From Sulfitobacter sp. JL08 (GTDB taxonomy: Bacteria; Pseudomonadota; Alphaproteobacteria; Rhodobacterales; Rhodobacteraceae), in assembly GCF_003352045.1 (NCBI RefSeq), contig NZ_CP025815.1, forward strand, positions 3,224,001 through 3,288,000: a DNA stretch of 64,000 nt, given 5' to 3'. The stretch's first letter is position 1, and each line of letters starts with the position of its first letter. Below, piece by piece: positions 56,068-64,000 of the stretch. The position numbers were made by a program, and so were the translations under genes. The notes under the pieces were generated by a model that saw nothing but the letters and a program-made list of their open reading frames with translations, did not search any database and had not been told where the DNA came from.

Positions 56068-56994
56068 CTACACGCCCAGACACCAGCGCATGATCGCCTT
56101 TTGCGCATGCAACCTGTTTTCGGCTTCGTCGAAAATAACCGAATGCGGGCCATCCATGACAGCGCTTGTTGCCTCGTCCTCTCGGTGGGCAGGCAGACAA
56201 TGCATGAACAATGCATCGGGTTTGGCAAAGCCCATCAGCCGTTCATTGACCTGATAGGGGCGCAACTGGTTGTGGCGCCGTTCCCGCGCGGATTGCGCAT
56301 CATGCATCGATACCCAGGTATCGGTCACGACCAGATCAGCCCCAGCCACGGCGATCTCGGGATTGCGTTCAATCTCGATTTGCACGCCCTTTGCGCGCGC
56401 CTCCTCGACGAAACCCTGTTCGGGGTCCAGCGTCGGCGGGCCGGTGAAGGTCAGATCGAAACCGAACTGGCCCGCTGCATGAATGAAAGAGGCGCAGACA
56501 TTGTTGCCGTCACCGGTCCAGACAACCTTTTTGCCCTTGATCGGGCCACGATGTTCTTCAAACGTCTGGATGTCGGCCATGATCTGGCAGGGATGTGTGC
56601 GATCCGTCAGCCCGTTGATCACCGGAACATCGGCATATTCTGCCATTTCTGTCAAAACCGCCTCGTCAAAGGTGCGGATCATGATCAGGTCCACATATCG
56701 GCTGAGAACGCGCGCCGTATCAGCGATTGTTTCGCCGTGGCCCAACTGCATGTCATTGCCGGACAGAACCATGGTGGTGCCCCCCATCTGACGGGTTCCG
56801 ACATCAAAAGACACCCGGGTGCGGGTCGACGGCTTTTCGAAAATCAGCGCCACGATATGCCCGGCCAGCGGCTGATCGTCATCGGGCATCCCCCGAAGCC
56901 GCCCCTTGCGCGCCTTTTTCATGGCTGCGGCACTGTCAATCATCGTGCGCAGATCGGTTGGATCAGTTTTGTGGATATCCAGAAAATGTTTCAT
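56068..56994 (-). CDS. argF: Ornithine carbamoyltransferase
   Basis: Enzyme of 308 residues that makes citrulline from ornithine and carbamoyl phosphate. Signature sites: [14 protein letters not shown] (carbamoyl phosphate), [43 protein letters not shown] (ornithine loop) and [19 protein letters not shown]. It follows argD by 85 bases that contain a repeat element and precedes the ThDP enzyme by twelve. Anabolic role is likely, given argD as partner. Confidence 0.96.
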   Translation of the reverse strand: MKHFLDIHKTDPTDLRTMIDSAAAMKKARKGRLRGMPDDDQPLAGHIVALIFEKPSTRTRVSFDVGTRQMGGTTMVLSGNDMQLGHGETIADTARVLSRYVDLIMIRTFDEAVLTEMAEYADVPVINGLTDRTHPCQIMADIQTFEEHRGPIKGKKVVWTGDGNNVCASFIHAAGQFGFDLTFTGPPTLDPEQGFVEEARAKGVQIEIERNPEIAVAGADLVVTDTWVSMHDAQSARERRHNQLRPYQVNERLMGFAKPDALFMHCLPAHREDEATSAVMDGPHSVIFDEAENRLHAQKAIMRWCLGV

Positions 56995-57021
56995 ATCAGT
57001 CTCTTTGCTCGTCCGGTACGA

Positions 57022-57069
57022 CCGGGGGTTTTACCCCCGGCCCCCCAAAGTATTTGTGAAAAAGTGAAG
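57022..57069. repeat. GC hairpin plus copy of dispersed AGTATTT repeat between argD and argF
   Basis: CCGGGGG-TTTTA-CCCCCGG (57022-57040) forms a 7-bp hairpin, followed on the plus strand by CCCCCCAAAGTATTTGTGAA then AAAGTGAAG, matching the core of the copies at 16.5 kb. A GC-rich stem directly before the AGTATTT core is the usual form of this element as I recall it from rhodobacteral genomes. It sits inside the argD-argF transcript, where it could affect mRNA processing. Confidence 0.7.
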
Positions 57070-57079
57070 CAAAAGCGGC

Positions 57080-58246
57080 TTAAAGTGTGGCGGCGGCGCG
57101 ATCCAGTCGATCGACCGCTTCTGCCAGATCCTGATCTGAAATGTTCAGCGCAGGCAGAAGGCGCACGACATTGTCTGCGGCCGGAACCGTCAGCAGGTTT
57201 TGATCGTATGCAGCCGCCACCACATCTGTGTTCGCTTTCCTGCATTTCAGCCCCATCATCAGACCGACACCGCGCACGCTGTCAAAGACATCGGGATGCG
57301 CTGCCACCAGACCTTCGAGCCTTTGCCGCAGGAAACCCGCCTTGCGGCTGACATCCGCCAGAAAATCCGGGTCTGCAACGATTTCAAGAACAGCCCGTCC
57401 GACAGCACAGCCCAACGGATTTCCGCCATAGGTGGACCCGTGCGTACCGGCCGTCATCCCCGAGGCCGCATTTTCACGCGCCAGCACGGCCCCGAGGGGA
57501 AAACCGCCCCCGATGCCCTTGGCCACCATCATGATATCGGGTTCGATCCCCGCCCATTCATGCGCAAACAGCTTGCCAGTGCGCCCGACGCCGCATTGCA
57601 CCTCATCCAGAACCAGAAGGATGCCGTGTTCGTCACACAGATCACGCAAGCCCTTGAGGCATTGATCGGGAAGCGGGCGGATGCCGCCTTCGCCCTGCAC
57701 CGGTTCGATCAGGATCGCGGCGGTGGTATCGCCGATCGCGGCGCGCAAAGCATCGTGATCAGCCCAGTCCAGATGCACAAATCCCGGCAAAAGAGGGCCA
57801 AAGCCCTTCGTCATCTTTTCGGATCCGGCGGCTGCTATGGCCGCCGCTGAGCGCCCGTGAAAAGCCCCGGCGAAGGTGATAATGTCGACACGATCCTGCT
57901 GGCCCTTTTCGTACCAGTACTTGCGCACCATCTTGACCGCCAGTTCGCAAGCCTCGGTGCCGGAGTTTGTGAAAAAAACGGTATCCGCGAACGTATGGGC
58001 AACCAGAAGATCCGCCAGCGCCGTCTGGTTGGGAATGTTGTAGAGATTGGCCGTGTGCCAGAGTTTCTGTGCCTGATCGGTGAGCGCGGCGACAAGAGCA
58101 GGATGGGCATGGCCCAGCGCATTCACGGCAATACCCGCACCCAGATCCAGAAACCGTCGGCCATCCGCCTCGACCAGCCAGGAACCGGCGCCTTCGGTAA
58201 AAGAAAGCGGCGCACGCGAATAGGTCGGAAGTACGGAAGGGATCAT
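57080..58246 (-). CDS. argD: Acetylornithine aminotransferase
   Basis: PLP aminotransferase of 388 residues acting in arginine synthesis (and possibly lysine synthesis as DapC). Motifs: GRRFLDLGAGIAVNALGHAH, FFTNSGTEACELAVKMVRKY, TFAGAFHGRSAAAIAAAGSE, EPVQGEGGIRPL, LVLDEVQCGVGRTGKLFAHE, and MMVAKGIGGGFPLGAVLA with the PLP Lys, then HGSTYGGNPLGCAV. ATG 58246 follows AAAAGGACAGCC. First gene of argD-argF-ThDP. The 285 bases upstream hold only a hairpin (GGCGGCT-GGCA-AGCCGCC near 58319) and an AT-rich promoter-like patch. Confidence 0.95.
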   Translation of the reverse strand: MIPSVLPTYSRAPLSFTEGAGSWLVEADGRRFLDLGAGIAVNALGHAHPALVAALTDQAQKLWHTANLYNIPNQTALADLLVAHTFADTVFFTNSGTEACELAVKMVRKYWYEKGQQDRVDIITFAGAFHGRSAAAIAAAGSEKMTKGFGPLLPGFVHLDWADHDALRAAIGDTTAAILIEPVQGEGGIRPLPDQCLKGLRDLCDEHGILLVLDEVQCGVGRTGKLFAHEWAGIEPDIMMVAKGIGGGFPLGAVLARENAASGMTAGTHGSTYGGNPLGCAVGRAVLEIVADPDFLADVSRKAGFLRQRLEGLVAAHPDVFDSVRGVGLMMGLKCRKANTDVVAAAYDQNLLTVPAADNVVRLLPALNISDQDLAEAVDRLDRAAATL

Positions 58247-58531
58247 TTTGGCTGTCCTTTTGAAAGTCGGGCCGAACAGAATGTATTCGTGCAGTTGGAT
58301 CAATATTTATGCAAACAGGGCGGCTGGCAAGCCGCCATACAGGATCGCGCGCGGGTCAGGCGCGGGTGGTTCGGCGTCGCAAGAACGCAAGGGAAACCAG
58401 ATCATTCATGGCGCGTGTCTAGCCCAACACGCCCGTTGTGAAAAGCAAAAACTACGACCCTGCCCTACCCGCTCAAACCACCTTGCAATCCGGGGCTTGC
58501 GCGCTGTGCAAAGCCTTGTCATAGCGCTGCA

Positions 58532-59422
58532 ATGTATGCAGCCAAACAGAACAATCCGGCGCTGGCGGCGGCCCTGATCGGGGCGGCCACCGCCTTTATC
58601 GCGTCCACGACCCTGTTGGCAAAAATGCTGGGCACCGACACGTTGGGACCACCCCTGCATCCGTTGCAGATCAGCCATGGCCGGTTCCTGTTCGCATTTG
58701 TCAGCATTGCCATGATTGCAACCGCTGTGCGCCCGGTTCTTGGCAAACCCCATTGGGGGCTGCATATCGGGCGCACCCTGTCTGGCTGGCTGGGCGTCAC
58801 GCTTATGTTTGCATCGGTTGCCTTCATCCCGTTATCCGATGCAACTGCCATCACATTTCTCAATCCGGCCTTTGCGATGATCCTGGCCATTCCGCTGTTG
58901 GGCGAACGCGTCGGCCAAATTCGCTGGTCTGCTGCGGCCATCGCTCTGGCGGGTGCCATGATCCTGCTGCGCCCGGCACCGGACAGTTTTCAACCGGCGG
59001 CATTGCTGGCATTGGGGGCGGCCATGATCATGGGGCTTGAGCTGATTTTTATCAAGAAACTGACACGCCGCGAAAACCCGTTCCAGATATTGCTGGTCAA
59101 CAACACCCTGGGTGTCTGCATTGCATCCGTCGCCGTCGTGTCTGTCTGGCAAGTGCCCACACCCGCGCAATGGGGCGCGCTGGCCGCACTTGGCATCTTG
59201 ATGGCGACGGCACAGGCGCTGTTCGTCAACGGCATGGCGCGTGCGGATGCTAGCTTTGTCGCCCCGTTCAGCTATGCCACGCTTGTGTTTGCAACGCTTT
59301 ATGACTTTGCAGTGTTTGATGTCATACCGGACGGCATCAGCGTTCTGGGCTCTATGATCATTCTGGCGGGTGCGCTGCTTTTGGCGCTGCGTGAAAGCCA
59401 GTTGCGGCGCAAAAGAACCTGA
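58532..59422 (+). CDS. DMT-superfamily (EamA) transporter
   Basis: Inner-membrane transporter of 296 residues with ten helices in two EamA repeats. PLHPLQISHGRFLFAFVSIA, then FASVAFIPLSDATAITFLNP and AIPLLGERVGQIRWSAAAIA are typical of the first repeat; ANGLE-type MARADASFVAPFSYATLVFA marks the second. It ends with a basic tail (RESQLRRKRT). It is divergent from argD and unrelated in close sequence to the DMT protein at 22.5 kb. Export of an amino acid or other metabolite is likely for the family; the substrate is not evident. Confidence 0.86.
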   Translation: MYAAKQNNPALAAALIGAATAFIASTTLLAKMLGTDTLGPPLHPLQISHGRFLFAFVSIAMIATAVRPVLGKPHWGLHIGRTLSGWLGVTLMFASVAFIPLSDATAITFLNPAFAMILAIPLLGERVGQIRWSAAAIALAGAMILLRPAPDSFQPAALLALGAAMIMGLELIFIKKLTRRENPFQILLVNNTLGVCIASVAVVSVWQVPTPAQWGALAALGILMATAQALFVNGMARADASFVAPFSYATLVFATLYDFAVFDVIPDGISVLGSMIILAGALLLALRESQLRRKRT

Positions 59423-59550
59423 CTTCCCCATGCCCGGATCGCGTTTTGTGGCCCTTGGATGGTTCAAAGCCGTCGCAAGCCTGTCGCAAACAAGGGCGCA
59501 TTCGGCACAGTATTTCGCCACTTTGGCCGCAAAACACCAAGGCCTGAACA

Positions 59551-60810
59551 ATGCATGAACGTCGTATTCCCGAATGGTTGCGTCACGCGCCGGCCCCCAG
59601 CGTGCGCGGTTTTGCGGTTCTGGCCGGGCTTGAGGCGGTGGCGCGCGGCATTCTGATTTCGGTCATTCCGCTCTTGATGTATCGCACGCTTGGGGATGCC
59701 CAGCTTGTATCCAGCATCTATTTTGTCTTTGGTGTTGTTTCGCTTCTTGTGGGCTTGATGGTGCCATGGCTGATCAGGTTTCTGCCACGCCGCTGGATGT
59801 ATACATGCGGCGCTGTCATGTATATTTCCGGATCGCTTATAGCTATTCTGGACACGCCCGCAGCCGTTGTTGTCGCGGTCGGTTTGAACACAGTCGCCAT
59901 CGTTGTCACTTTTGTCTGCTTTAACGCCTACGTGCTGGATTACATCGCCAAGATTGATCTTGGAAAATGTGAAACGTCGCGGATGCTCTACAGCGCCGCA
60001 GGCTGGACGGCAGGCCCCGCAATCGGCGTTCTGTTATACGCTTGGTGGCCCGCCCTGCCGTTTCTGATCGCGGCTTTTTCCTGCGCCTCGATGCTGGCAA
60101 TGTTCTGGTACTTGCGTCTGGGGAACGGCAAACTCATCACACGGGCGCGCGCGCCGGCCCCCAATCCCGTCGCGTTCCTGACCCGCTTTTTTGTGCAACC
60201 AAGGCTGGTTGCGGGTTGGCTGTTTGCGGTGATCCGGTCATGCGGCTGGTGGATTTATGTCGTTTACCTGCCGATTTTCGCAATCGAGAACGGGCTGAGC
60301 GACCAACTGGGCGGCATCCTGCTTTCGGCAACCAATGCCTGTCTGTTTTCAGCCCCGCTGATCCTGCGCTGGATGCTGCGGCGTTCATTGCGCCAATCGG
60401 TTCAGACCGGATTTGCGCTGGCGGGCATCACGTTTTGCGCGGCTGCGGTTTTGTCCGGTTGGCCTGCCATAAGTGTGGCTGCGCTGATGTTGGGATCTTT
60501 CTTTCTGATCGTTCTGGATGTGTGCGGCGGATTGCCATTTCTGATGGCAGTCAAGCCGTCGGAACGAACAGAAATGTCCGCCGTCTATTCCAGTTTTCGC
60601 GACGTATCGGGCATTCTGACGCCGGGTGGGGCATGGCTGGTGCTGATTGTCGCCCCCACGTCCGGCATTTTCTTGGTTGGCGGTCTGGCCATGTTTGGGG
60701 CGTGGGCCATCGCATCGCGCCTGCATCCCCGGCTGGGTCAGGCCCGCGTTTCGATGGAACCGCCACGCGCACCTGCATTGCCCATGACGCCGGATGCCCC
60801 GTCTGTCTGA
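59551..60810 (+). CDS. Major facilitator superfamily transporter
   Basis: Membrane protein of 419 residues with about twelve helices. The first helix starts FAVLAGLEAVARGILISVIP; the loop between helices 2 and 3 (WLIRFLPRRWMYTCGAVMYI) is a weak MFS motif A, and helices 4-5 show GWTAGPAIGVLLYAWWPALP. A Pro-rich tail (PRAPALPMTPDAP) follows the last helix. The branch could not be placed, so the substrate is unknown. It stands between the DMT transporter and gcrA, with 148 bases to the gcrA start. Confidence 0.83.
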   Translation: MHERRIPEWLRHAPAPSVRGFAVLAGLEAVARGILISVIPLLMYRTLGDAQLVSSIYFVFGVVSLLVGLMVPWLIRFLPRRWMYTCGAVMYISGSLIAILDTPAAVVVAVGLNTVAIVVTFVCFNAYVLDYIAKIDLGKCETSRMLYSAAGWTAGPAIGVLLYAWWPALPFLIAAFSCASMLAMFWYLRLGNGKLITRARAPAPNPVAFLTRFFVQPRLVAGWLFAVIRSCGWWIYVVYLPIFAIENGLSDQLGGILLSATNACLFSAPLILRWMLRRSLRQSVQTGFALAGITFCAAAVLSGWPAISVAALMLGSFFLIVLDVCGGLPFLMAVKPSERTEMSAVYSSFRDVSGILTPGGAWLVLIVAPTSGIFLVGGLAMFGAWAIASRLHPRLGQARVSMEPPRAPALPMTPDAPSV

Positions 60811-60865
60811 GATTGCGGCGGCATCGGCAAAACCGCATTGATCGGCATTGCGTGTGCAAGACGCC

Positions 60866-60893
60866 TTGTAACTCGTCCCGCAGTGATTAGAAT
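60866..60893 (+). promoter_or_regulatory. gcrA: Candidate sigma-70 promoter of gcrA
   Basis: TTGTAA (60866-60871) and TAGAAT (60888-60893) are separated by 16 bases and resemble -35 and -10 boxes (TTGACA, TATAAT). Transcription would begin near 60900, giving a leader of about 60 bases that contains the hairpin at 60918-60942. No GANTC methylation site is seen inside the boxes. Confidence 0.45.
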
Positions 60894-60917
60894 AGGTCGC
60901 TGACACGATTTTTAAGG

Positions 60918-60942
60918 GCGGTCCACAACGGGGCCGCTTTTT
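60918..60942 (+). terminator. Rho-independent terminator in the gcrA leader
   Basis: GCGGTCC (60918-60924) pairs with GGGCCGC (60931-60937, one T-G wobble), loop ACAACG, immediately followed by five T. It ends only 17 bases before the gcrA ATG, just before the AAGGAAAG ribosome-binding site. It may end MFS gene transcripts, or attenuate gcrA if the promoter upstream of it is the gcrA promoter. Confidence 0.65.
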
Positions 60943-60958
60943 AGCTAAGGAAAGCCCC

Positions 60959-61522
60959 ATGTCCTGGACAGATGAGCGCGTAGAGATACTCAAGAAGATG
61001 TGGGGCGAAGGCCAATCCGCAAGCCAGATTGCAAAGGAACTGGGGGGCGTTACCCGGAACGCTGTTATCGGCAAGGTGCACCGTCTGGGGCTGTCGAACC
61101 GCGCAGGCAGCGGCGGCACAGCCAAAGCCGAACCCAAGGCGAAACCCGCCGCAAAAGCCGAGGCCAAACCCAAATCTGCACCAAAGCCAGACGTGCAGAC
61201 CGAAGAACAACCCGAACCGCCCAAGCCCGTTCTGCCGATCCGCAAGCAGATCATTCCCGCCGGTCAGCCCCTGCCACCACAACCTTCCGCCAATGAAATC
61301 AGCCCCGAAGCGCTGGCCAAGGTCAGCGAAATCGAAAAAAAGGCCAAACGGCTGACGCTGATGGAATTGACCGAACGGACCTGCAAATGGCCTGTCGGTG
61401 ATCCTGCGACAGATGATTTCTGGTTCTGTGGTCTTCCGGTCAAAGCCGGCAAGCCCTATTGCGAAGCCCATGTCGGCGTTGCCTTCCAACCAATGAGCGC
61501 GCGACGCGACCGTAAACGCTAA
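60959..61522 (+). CDS. gcrA: GcrA cell cycle regulator
   Basis: Alphaproteobacterial transcription factor of 187 residues that binds sigma-70 RNA polymerase and GANTC-methylated promoters to drive S-phase genes. N-terminal helix-turn-helix: SWTDERVEILKKMWGEGQSA, then GVTRNAVIGKVHRLGLSNRA. A long Ala/Lys/Pro linker (about 50-120) follows, then the C-terminal sigma-interacting part LTLMELTERTCKWPVGDPAT and FWFCGLPVKAGKPYCEAHVG with conserved Cys. ATG follows AAGGAAAGCCCC. A terminator-like hairpin lies in its leader and a strong terminator after it. Confidence 0.97.
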   Translation: MSWTDERVEILKKMWGEGQSASQIAKELGGVTRNAVIGKVHRLGLSNRAGSGGTAKAEPKAKPAAKAEAKPKSAPKPDVQTEEQPEPPKPVLPIRKQIIPAGQPLPPQPSANEISPEALAKVSEIEKKAKRLTLMELTERTCKWPVGDPATDDFWFCGLPVKAGKPYCEAHVGVAFQPMSARRDRKR

Positions 61523-61560
61523 CACGCGTTACAACCGCTTCTTTTTGCTGAAAATACGGA

Positions 61561-61595
61561 AAAGCCCGGCCTGCTTCATGCGGGTCGGGCTTTTT
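61561..61595 (+). terminator. Rho-independent terminator after gcrA
   Basis: AAAGCCCGGCCTGC pairs with GCGGGTCGGGCTTT (14 bp with two wobbles, loop TTCAT), followed by a T run. It lies about 40 bases after the gcrA stop. Confidence 0.9.
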
Positions 61596-61698
61596 GATTG
61601 AATTGCCGCGCTCTACACCTCTGCGTGAATAGGAGTTGCGACCCAACGGCCCTCATGAGAAAGCTGTGTTGAATTCGCAATCCAGCCCGAGGTTCACA

Positions 61699-63327
61699 TT
61701 GACTTATTCCGCACCTGAAAAAATGCGCGCAGCCGATGCCATTGCCAAACGGTTGTACAAGGCCGGTTGCCGCCATGCGTTTGGTATGCCCGGAGGAGAA
61801 GTGCTGACCCTTGTTGATGCGCTTCAACGCGCCGGGATCAGGTTCATTCTGGCCAAGCATGAAAATGCCGCCGGGTTCATGGCCGAAGGTGTCTATCATC
61901 GCGATGGCGCACCCGGCATCCTGGTGGCCACAGTCGGGCCCGGCGCATTGAACGGCCTGAATGTCGTGGCCAACGCACATCAGGATCGCGTTCCGATGAT
62001 CGTGCTGACAGGCTGCGTTGATGCAGACGAGGCACAGACCTATACGCATCAGGTTCTGGATCAAACGCGCGTGTTTCGCGCCATTACCAAAGCCACTTTT
62101 ACGCTGTCCCAGGGGGCCGCACACACGATCGCAGACAAGGCCGTTGCCATCGCCACAGAAGGCAGACCCGGACCGGTCCATATAGATGTCCCCGTCGAAG
62201 TCGCGGATGCGCTTGTGACCGGCATTGTGCCAACCTGCCGTACAGATGCATCCCCGACAGCCCCAAGCGGCCCCGATCTGGAACGGGCCCGCGCCATGCT
62301 TGCAAACGCCAGAAGGCCGCTTGTTGTGGCCGGTGTCGATGCAATGAACCAGAACGCGGCCACTGCGCTGTTGTCCTTTGCCGAGACATTCGGCGCACCC
62401 GTCATCACCACATACAAGGCCAAGGGGTTGATCGCGGAAGACCACGATCTGGCACTGGGCGGTGCCGGCCTTTCCCCCAAGGCTGACGCGGTCCTGCTGA
62501 AACTGGTGGAACAGTCTGATCTGATTATCGGTGTCGGCTATGATCCGATCGAAATGCGCCCGGGCTGGCGCAATGTCTGGGATGCCTCGGTCACCAACAT
62601 GATCGATATCATTGCCGAACCCAATCACCATTACATGCATCAGGCGACACTGAATTTCATAGCCGACTGTACGGCAACGCTGAACGCGATTGGCGACAAC
62701 GTGTCGCCGCAAACCACCTGGCAAGACGGAGAAGTCGCACGCGTCAAGGCCGAATTGGCCAATGCCTTTCCTCAGGACGAAGGCTGGGGACCGGCCGCAA
62801 TCATCAACGAATGCCGCAAGACCCTGCCGCGCGACACACTGGCCAGTGTGGACAGCGGCGCGCATCGTATTTTGCTGTCGCAGATGTGGGAATGTTACGA
62901 ACCGCGCGGATTGGTGCAATCCACCGCATTGTGCACGATGGGCTGCGCCCTGCCGCTGGCGATGGGCATGTCACTTGTGGAACCGGACAGGCCGGTTGTT
63001 TCGTTTTCCGGCGATGCGGGGTTCCTGATGGTGGCCGGCGAATTGAGCACCGCCGCGGAACTGGGCCTGAACACCATATTTGTCGTCTTTGTCGATGCAT
63101 CCCTTTCCCTGATCGAAATGAAACAGCGGGCGCGCCAGATGTCCAATCAGGGTGTCGATTTCGGGCATCACGATTTCGCGGCAATGGGGGCCGCTTTCGG
63201 AGGGGCCGGTCATACCGTAACTTCGCGGGCTGAATTGCGCGAGGCACTGGAAACCGCGCAATCGGCTGACACATTCACCGTGATCGCCGCCATCATCGAA
63301 CGGAACAGTTATGACGGACGTATCTGA
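61699..63327 (+). CDS. ThDP-dependent enzyme (acetolactate synthase-like) paired with a CoA-transferase
   Basis: Thiamine-diphosphate enzyme of 542 residues. AGCRHAFGMPGGEVLTLVDA and FILAKHENAAGFMAEGVYHR (catalytic Glu) form the PYR domain; GLNVVANAHQDRVPMIVLTG and GRPGPVHIDVPVEVADAL follow; the PP domain has SFSGDAGFLMVAGELSTAAE with VVFVDASLSLIEMKQ. The TTG at 61699 is chosen because GAGG lies six bases before it; an ATG eight codons later lacks such a site. The stop overlaps the CoA-transferase gene by 17 bases. The pairing recalls oxalyl-CoA decarboxylase/formyl-CoA transferase, but I did not see oxalyl-CoA decarboxylase signatures, so the substrate is open. Confidence 0.8.
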   Translation: MTYSAPEKMRAADAIAKRLYKAGCRHAFGMPGGEVLTLVDALQRAGIRFILAKHENAAGFMAEGVYHRDGAPGILVATVGPGALNGLNVVANAHQDRVPMIVLTGCVDADEAQTYTHQVLDQTRVFRAITKATFTLSQGAAHTIADKAVAIATEGRPGPVHIDVPVEVADALVTGIVPTCRTDASPTAPSGPDLERARAMLANARRPLVVAGVDAMNQNAATALLSFAETFGAPVITTYKAKGLIAEDHDLALGGAGLSPKADAVLLKLVEQSDLIIGVGYDPIEMRPGWRNVWDASVTNMIDIIAEPNHHYMHQATLNFIADCTATLNAIGDNVSPQTTWQDGEVARVKAELANAFPQDEGWGPAAIINECRKTLPRDTLASVDSGAHRILLSQMWECYEPRGLVQSTALCTMGCALPLAMGMSLVEPDRPVVSFSGDAGFLMVAGELSTAAELGLNTIFVVFVDASLSLIEMKQRARQMSNQGVDFGHHDFAAMGAAFGGAGHTVTSRAELREALETAQSADTFTVIAAIIERNSYDGRI

Positions 63328-64000
63328 CACACCGATGGCACTTGACGGGCTGATTGTGCTTGATCTGACGCGCATTCTGGCCGGGCCGACTGCAACGCAA
63401 TTGCTGGGCGATCTGGGGGCCACGGTGATCAAGATTGAAAACCCCAAAACCGATGGCGATGATACGCGCGGCTGGGGGCCGCCTTATGCACCGGGAGTGG
63501 ACGGAAAAGACACCGATCTCAGCGCTTATTTCATGGCCGCGAACCGCAACAAAAAATCTGTGGCAATCGATATTGCAACGAAAGACGGCCAACAGACCGT
63601 GCGCAGGCTGGCCGCACGCGCTGATGTAGTGATCGAGAACTACAAACCGGACGGGTTGGTGAAATACGGGCTGGATCACCGGACGCTGTGTGCGGCCCAT
63701 CCCGGACTGGTCTATTGTTCCATTTCCGGGTTCGGCCAGACCGGCCCCAACCGCAACCGCCCCGGTTACGATCTGATGGCGCAGGGCTATGGCGGCATCA
63801 TGAGCCTGACAGGCGCACCGGACGGGCCACCGATGAAAGTGGGCGTTGGCATCGCGGACGTGATGTGCGGCATGTACGCGACCGTCGGCATACTGGCTGC
63901 GCTGCGCCACCGGGACGCAACAGGACAAGGCCAACATATCGATCTGTCGCTGGTTGATGCGCAGATGGCCTGGCTGATCAACGAAGGTACGAATTTTCTG
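63311..64000 (+). CDS. Class III (CaiB/BaiF) CoA-transferase, 3'-truncated by window edge
   Basis: First 230 codons of a formyl-CoA transferase-type enzyme; the frame is still open at the last base. GLIVLDLTRILAGPTATQLL and DLGATVIKIENPKTDGDDTR are the usual CoA-binding start, then YFMAANRNKKSVAIDIATKD, DVVIENYKPDGLVKYGLDH and SISGFGQTGPNRNRPGYDLM, whose Asp is the acyl-anhydride residue, followed by AQGYGGIMSLTGAPDGPPMK. ATG 63311 has GGAA five bases upstream and overlaps the ThDP-enzyme gene by 17 bases, implying coupled translation. Acyl donor and acceptor unknown. Confidence 0.9.
   Translation, partial: MTDVSDTPMALDGLIVLDLTRILAGPTATQLLGDLGATVIKIENPKTDGDDTRGWGPPYAPGVDGKDTDLSAYFMAANRNKKSVAIDIATKDGQQTVRRLAARADVVIENYKPDGLVKYGLDHRTLCAAHPGLVYCSISGFGQTGPNRNRPGYDLMAQGYGGIMSLTGAPDGPPMKVGVGIADVMCGMYATVGILAALRHRDATGQGQHIDLSLVDAQMAWLINEGTNFL

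Noticed and set aside
55684-57351. Plus-strand open frame of about 555 codons opposite the ThDP enzyme, argF and argD
   Set aside because: It spans three minus-strand genes with strong catalytic motifs and has no recognisable domain itself.
58319-58336. Hairpin GGCGGCT-GGCA-AGCCGCC upstream of argD as an attenuator
   Set aside because: A stable stem, but it lacks a T-run on the minus strand and no leader peptide rich in Arg codons was seen.
61699-63327. Sulfoacetaldehyde acetyltransferase (Xsc) call for the ThDP enzyme
   Set aside because: The N-terminal and PP-domain motifs differ from Xsc as I recall it, and no pta or sulfonate genes adjoin.

Overview
The window is a continuous stretch of chromosome from an alphaproteobacterium, most likely Rhodobacterales (the marine Roseobacter group). 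The call rests on a gcrA cell-cycle regulator, a probable trimethylaminoethylphosphonate pair (tmpA-tmpB), a probable C3-sulfonate cluster (hpsN-cuyA), a 59-residue membrane protein and a small 'arginine transporter'-type lipoprotein that I recall from this group, and a dispersed intergenic repeat with core AGTATTT-N-TGAAAAAGATGAAG. Base composition and codon use look even throughout, apart from an AT-rich patch near 41.2 kb. I saw no rRNA, tRNA, insertion sequence, integrase or CRISPR array.

Layout. 0-3.3 kb: 3' end of trpE, then a LysR regulator divergent from tmpA-tmpB, two non-heme iron oxygenases expected to turn trimethylaminoethylphosphonate into glycine betaine and phosphate. 3.5-12.1 kb: housekeeping and accessory genes (copper-less cupredoxin-like protein, YedK/HMCES, TPR-sulfotransferase, periplasmic 5'-nucleotidase, DUF952-pyrD-arsC, and two thioesterases plus a MATE exporter). 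12.2-20.8 kb: fatty-acid beta-oxidation island with tandem MerR regulators, two acyl-CoA dehydrogenases of different catalytic-base types, a 70-residue unknown, GST, thiolase and FadB/FadJ-like enzyme, closed by a strong terminator. 21-27.2 kb: inactive-looking Hint protein, sulfotransferase, DMT transporter, acyl-CoA synthetase, a pseudo-M48 membrane protein and a secreted protein. 27.3-32 kb: nucleoside salvage operon (VOC-cupin, cdd, deoA, deoB, upp). 32.1-38.7 kb: maeB, propionyl-CoA synthetase, nadK, glyA.

38.7-41.6 kb holds very small genes: a two-helix 59-residue membrane protein, an entericidin-like lipoprotein and two uncertain micro-ORFs, then an AT-rich gap. 41.6-49.8 kb: lepA, a lipoprotein, the sulfonate cluster (racemase, cuyA, hpsN, divergent LysR with a clear T-N11-A box), a sirtuin, and a PCu(A)C copper chaperone with a secreted partner. 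49.9-58.2 kb: rpmB, meaB, hrpB, an acetyltransferase, and an arginine operon (argD-argF) that also carries an uncharacterised ThDP enzyme. 58.5-64 kb: two transporters, gcrA behind an apparent leader terminator, and a second ThDP enzyme overlapping a class III CoA-transferase that runs off the window.

Together the genes suggest a marine heterotroph that uses algal or bacterial osmolyte breakdown products (phosphonates, sulfonates), fatty acids, propionate and nucleosides. The most interesting items are the tmpAB pair, the aspartate-racemase homologue fused by overlap to cuyA (possible cysteate racemase), the VOC-cupin in the nucleoside operon, three proteins that have lost their family's active-site residues, and the terminator in the gcrA leader.
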